NCBI GenBank assembly: GCA_041623895.1
Contig: JBFJVZ010000139.1
Span: 1 to 16,284, forward strand
Reading direction: 5' to 3'
Origin: JBFJVZ01 sp041623895
Lineage (GTDB): Bacteria; Planctomycetota; Planctomycetia; Pirellulales; Pirellulaceae
Length of the DNA: 16,284 nt
In this document: positions 14,366 through 16,284 of the stretch, piece after piece
Numbering within the stretch: the stretch's first letter is position 1
How the letters are laid out: each line of letters starts with the position of its first letter
Translations under genes and position numbers: made by a program
Notes under the pieces: model-generated
Seen by the model: only the letters and a program-made list of their open reading frames with translations
What the model was told of the DNA's origin: nothing
The model's database searches: none

Positions 14366-16284
14366 ATGAACATCCGTTGGTTTGCATGGATGGTAGTCGC
14401 CGCGCTGGTGCTTGCCGGCCCGCCCGGTGTTGTCGCAGAAGAGCGAATTCGCGAATTTGACGCCCGGATCTCCATTGCCAGCGACGGCAAGATCACCGTG
14501 ATCGAGACCATTGTCGTCAATGCGGAACAAAAAAAAATCAATCGCGGCATCTATCGCGATTTCCCCACCCTATACACGTCAAGATACGGCATCCCCGTTC
14601 GCTTGCCCTTTGACGTCAAGAGTGTCACGCGTGATGGTGACCGTGAGGATTTCCATATCAAAGACGATTCCAATGGCGTGCGAGTTTATATCGGCAGTGA
14701 AAACGTGTTCTTGCAACAGAAAACCTATCGCTACGAAATCACTTATGAGACAAATTTCCAAATCGGCTACTTCGACACTCACGACGAGTTCTACTGGAAT
14801 GTGACGGGCAACGGTTGGGAGTTTTCCATCGACAAAGCGCGGGCCACTGTGCTGGTGCCGCAGGAAATACCGCGCGGCCAAATGACCGCTGAAGGCTACA
14901 CCGGTCCCGCAGGTTCGACGGATCGCAATTTGACCGCCGTCATTGATCCGGAAAGCGGTGCGGCAGAATACGAAACCACACGCCCGTTGCCGCCACGGCA
15001 TGGGCTGACGATCGTGCTAACGATGCCCAAAAACTTCATTCGCCAGCCAACTGCGGCCGAGCGAAGTCAGCTGTACCTGAGGGCCAATCTTTCCATCGGG
15101 GTGATCGGCGGAGGAATCGTGGCCGTAGTTGGCTACTTTCTTTTCGCTTGGATTTGTGCGGGCCGCGATCCAGCGAAAGGAACAGTCATTCCTCTGTACA
15201 AGCCGCCGCAACAAATGTCGCCGGCCGAAGTCCGGTACTTGCGGAACATGGAGTACGACAAGAAATGCTTTACAGCGGCCGTCATCAACCTGGCCGTCAA
15301 CAAGGTGCTGAACATCGACGAAGAGGACGGCGAGTTTACGCTCACGAAAGTCAATGAAAAGGGCGGAAATACCCAAAATCGGGAGCATCCGCTTGCCGCC
15401 GGCGAAAAGCTGGTCGCCAAAAAGCTGCTGCCCGGTGTATCGCTGAAATTAGCACAATCCAATCATTCTCGGATCAGCAAGGCAATCACCGCACTCGGTA
15501 AAAAGCTGGAAGACGAGTATCACGGCAAATTATTCTTTCGGAATCTCAATTGGCTGGTGCCCGGTTGGATTCTGTCGGCCGTTGCTGTTGTCGCGGCTGC
15601 CATCACCAGTGGCTGGGGCTCACTGCCCATCGTCGGATTCCTCAGCCTTTGGCTTTCGTTTTGGACGCTCGGTGTGGCCTTGCTGGTCGTCACCGTTGTG
15701 GCCGCTTGGCGCTCGGCTCTCTCGCTTCGCGCAACAACCGGTAATCGTATCGGCTCCGTTGGCGGCGCCCTCTTCCTGACGTTGTTTGCCACCCCCTTCG
15801 TCATCGCCGAATGTGTCGTCGCGGGGGTACTCGTAAGTCTCACGTCCGTATTGATGATTCCGCTCGTGCTGGTCGTGATCTTTGTTAATTGGCTGTTTTG
15901 GCATCTGATCAAGCGGCCCACTGATCAAGGACAACTGATACGGGACGAAATCGAAGGCTTTCGCATGTATCTGGGTACGGCCGAACAGGAGTTCTTGCGG
16001 CAGATGCATCCGCCGGAAAAAACGGTTGATCTTTACGAAGAGTATTTGCCGTACGCTTTGGCGTTGGACGTGGAGAACGAGTGGGCCGAGAATTTTAAAG
16101 ATGTTCTTGCCGCCGCCGCCGCCGCGCCCAGCACTGCTGGTGTTTCCCCTGCGCGTGCTTATCACCCAGCCTGGTATCACGGGGACAGTTGGGATAACTT
16201 CACCACCGGTGCTTTCGCCAGCGGCTTGGGCGCAGCGCTCGGTACGGCCATTGCCTCTTCGGCGACCGCGCCCGGCAGCAGCAG
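14366..16284 (+). CDS. DUF2207 (YciQ-like) membrane protein (C-terminus outside window)
   Basis: 639 codons from ATG 14366, still open at the right edge. A signal peptide (about 1-24, core MVVAALVLAGPPG, likely cut after VVA) precedes an extracytoplasmic beta-rich DUF2207 domain (about 25-235) with the family opening REFDARISIASDGKITVIET, then NRGIYRDFPTLY and FYWNVTGNGWEFSI. A membrane helix (about 239-262) leads into GRDPAKGTVIPLYKPPQQMS, the typical post-helix segment, and MSPAEVRYLRNMEYD. A soluble region follows, then two hydrophobic blocks (about 392-449 and 466-516), and a cytoplasmic tail rich in Ala, Gly and Ser. A GCC run encodes five consecutive Ala near 16108-16124. Function is unknown. 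Its position after lemA fits a common gene pair. The start is supported by GGGGGA five bases upstream. Confidence 0.9.
   Translation, partial: MNIRWFAWMVVAALVLAGPPGVVAEERIREFDARISIASDGKITVIETIVVNAEQKKINRGIYRDFPTLYTSRYGIPVRLPFDVKSVTRDGDREDFHIKDDSNGVRVYIGSENVFLQQKTYRYEITYETNFQIGYFDTHDEFYWNVTGNGWEFSIDKARATVLVPQEIPRGQMTAEGYTGPAGSTDRNLTAVIDPESGAAEYETTRPLPPRHGLTIVLTMPKNFIRQPTAAERSQLYLRANLSIGVIGGGIVAVVGYFLFAWICAGRDPAKGTVIPLYKPPQQMSPAEVRYLRNMEYDKKCFTAAVINLAVNKVLNIDEEDGEFTLTKVNEKGGNTQNREHPLAAGEKLVAKKLLPGVSLKLAQSNHSRISKAITALGKKLEDEYHGKLFFRNLNWLVPGWILSAVAVVAAAITSGWGSLPIVGFLSLWLSFWTLGVALLVVTVVAAWRSALSLRATTGNRIGSVGGALFLTLFATPFVIAECVVAGVLVSLTSVLMIPLVLVVIFVNWLFWHLIKRPTDQGQLIRDEIEGFRMYLGTAEQEFLRQMHPPEKTVDLYEEYLPYALALDVENEWAENFKDVLAAAAAAPSTAGVSPARAYHPAWYHGDSWDNFTTGAFASGLGAALGTAIASSATAPGSS

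Noticed and set aside
14263..14460. 65-codon plus-strand frame between lemA and the DUF2207 gene
   Set aside because: Overlaps the DUF2207 signal peptide in another frame and has no family features.

Overview
This window reads as planctomycete chromosome, most likely from the Pirellulaceae (Rhodopirellula-like). The grounds are two neighbouring secreted giants that share the planctomycete LEPR-XLL N-terminal motif, dispersed repeats whose translation gives the familiar GEAPAEP string, a PQQ-like beta-propeller of planctomycete type, moderate G+C (about 55 percent by eye), long antisense shadow ORFs, and sparse gene packing with repeat-filled gaps. No tRNA, rRNA, CRISPR array, transposase or prophage gene was seen.

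Left part, all on the minus strand: a metzincin-type secreted metalloprotease with Ig-like and Calx-beta-like C-terminal modules, running off the left edge (1-1947); a 746-residue secreted modular protein with cohesin-like, SdrD-B-like and dockerin-like parts (2113-4353); a signal-peptide and three-helix membrane protein carrying a Calx-beta-like and an Ig-like domain (4757-5836); and an RbsD/FucU-family sugar mutarotase (6224-6670). The first three belong to the cell-surface or secreted inventory. The fourth is a cytoplasmic sugar enzyme with no sugar operon around it.

Middle: a plus-strand M50 site-2 protease with two CBS domains (6907-8079) faces a very large minus-strand signalling protein (8274-12455) that joins a Ser/Thr kinase, a class III cyclase-homology domain whose metal-binding residues are substituted, an AAA/STAND-type ATPase and TPR-like repeats. 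A REP-like inverted pair lies between their convergent 3' ends. GEAPAEP-type repeats, one of them inverted, fill the FucU-M50 gap and artificially extend the M50 reading frame upstream.

Right part, plus strand: a PQQ-like propeller gene that appears to have lost an internal block and its 3' end (12825-13619) runs straight into lemA (13620-14183). lemA is followed by a DUF2207 membrane protein cut by the right edge (14366-16284). LemA plus DUF2207 is a recurring bacterial envelope pair.

I do not see a clear new multi-gene system here. The observations most worth a second look are the probably inactive cyclase module in the kinase fusion, the deletion scar upstream of lemA, the two intergenic repeat families with their inverted pairings, and the co-occurrence of cohesin-like and dockerin-like parts in one secreted protein.
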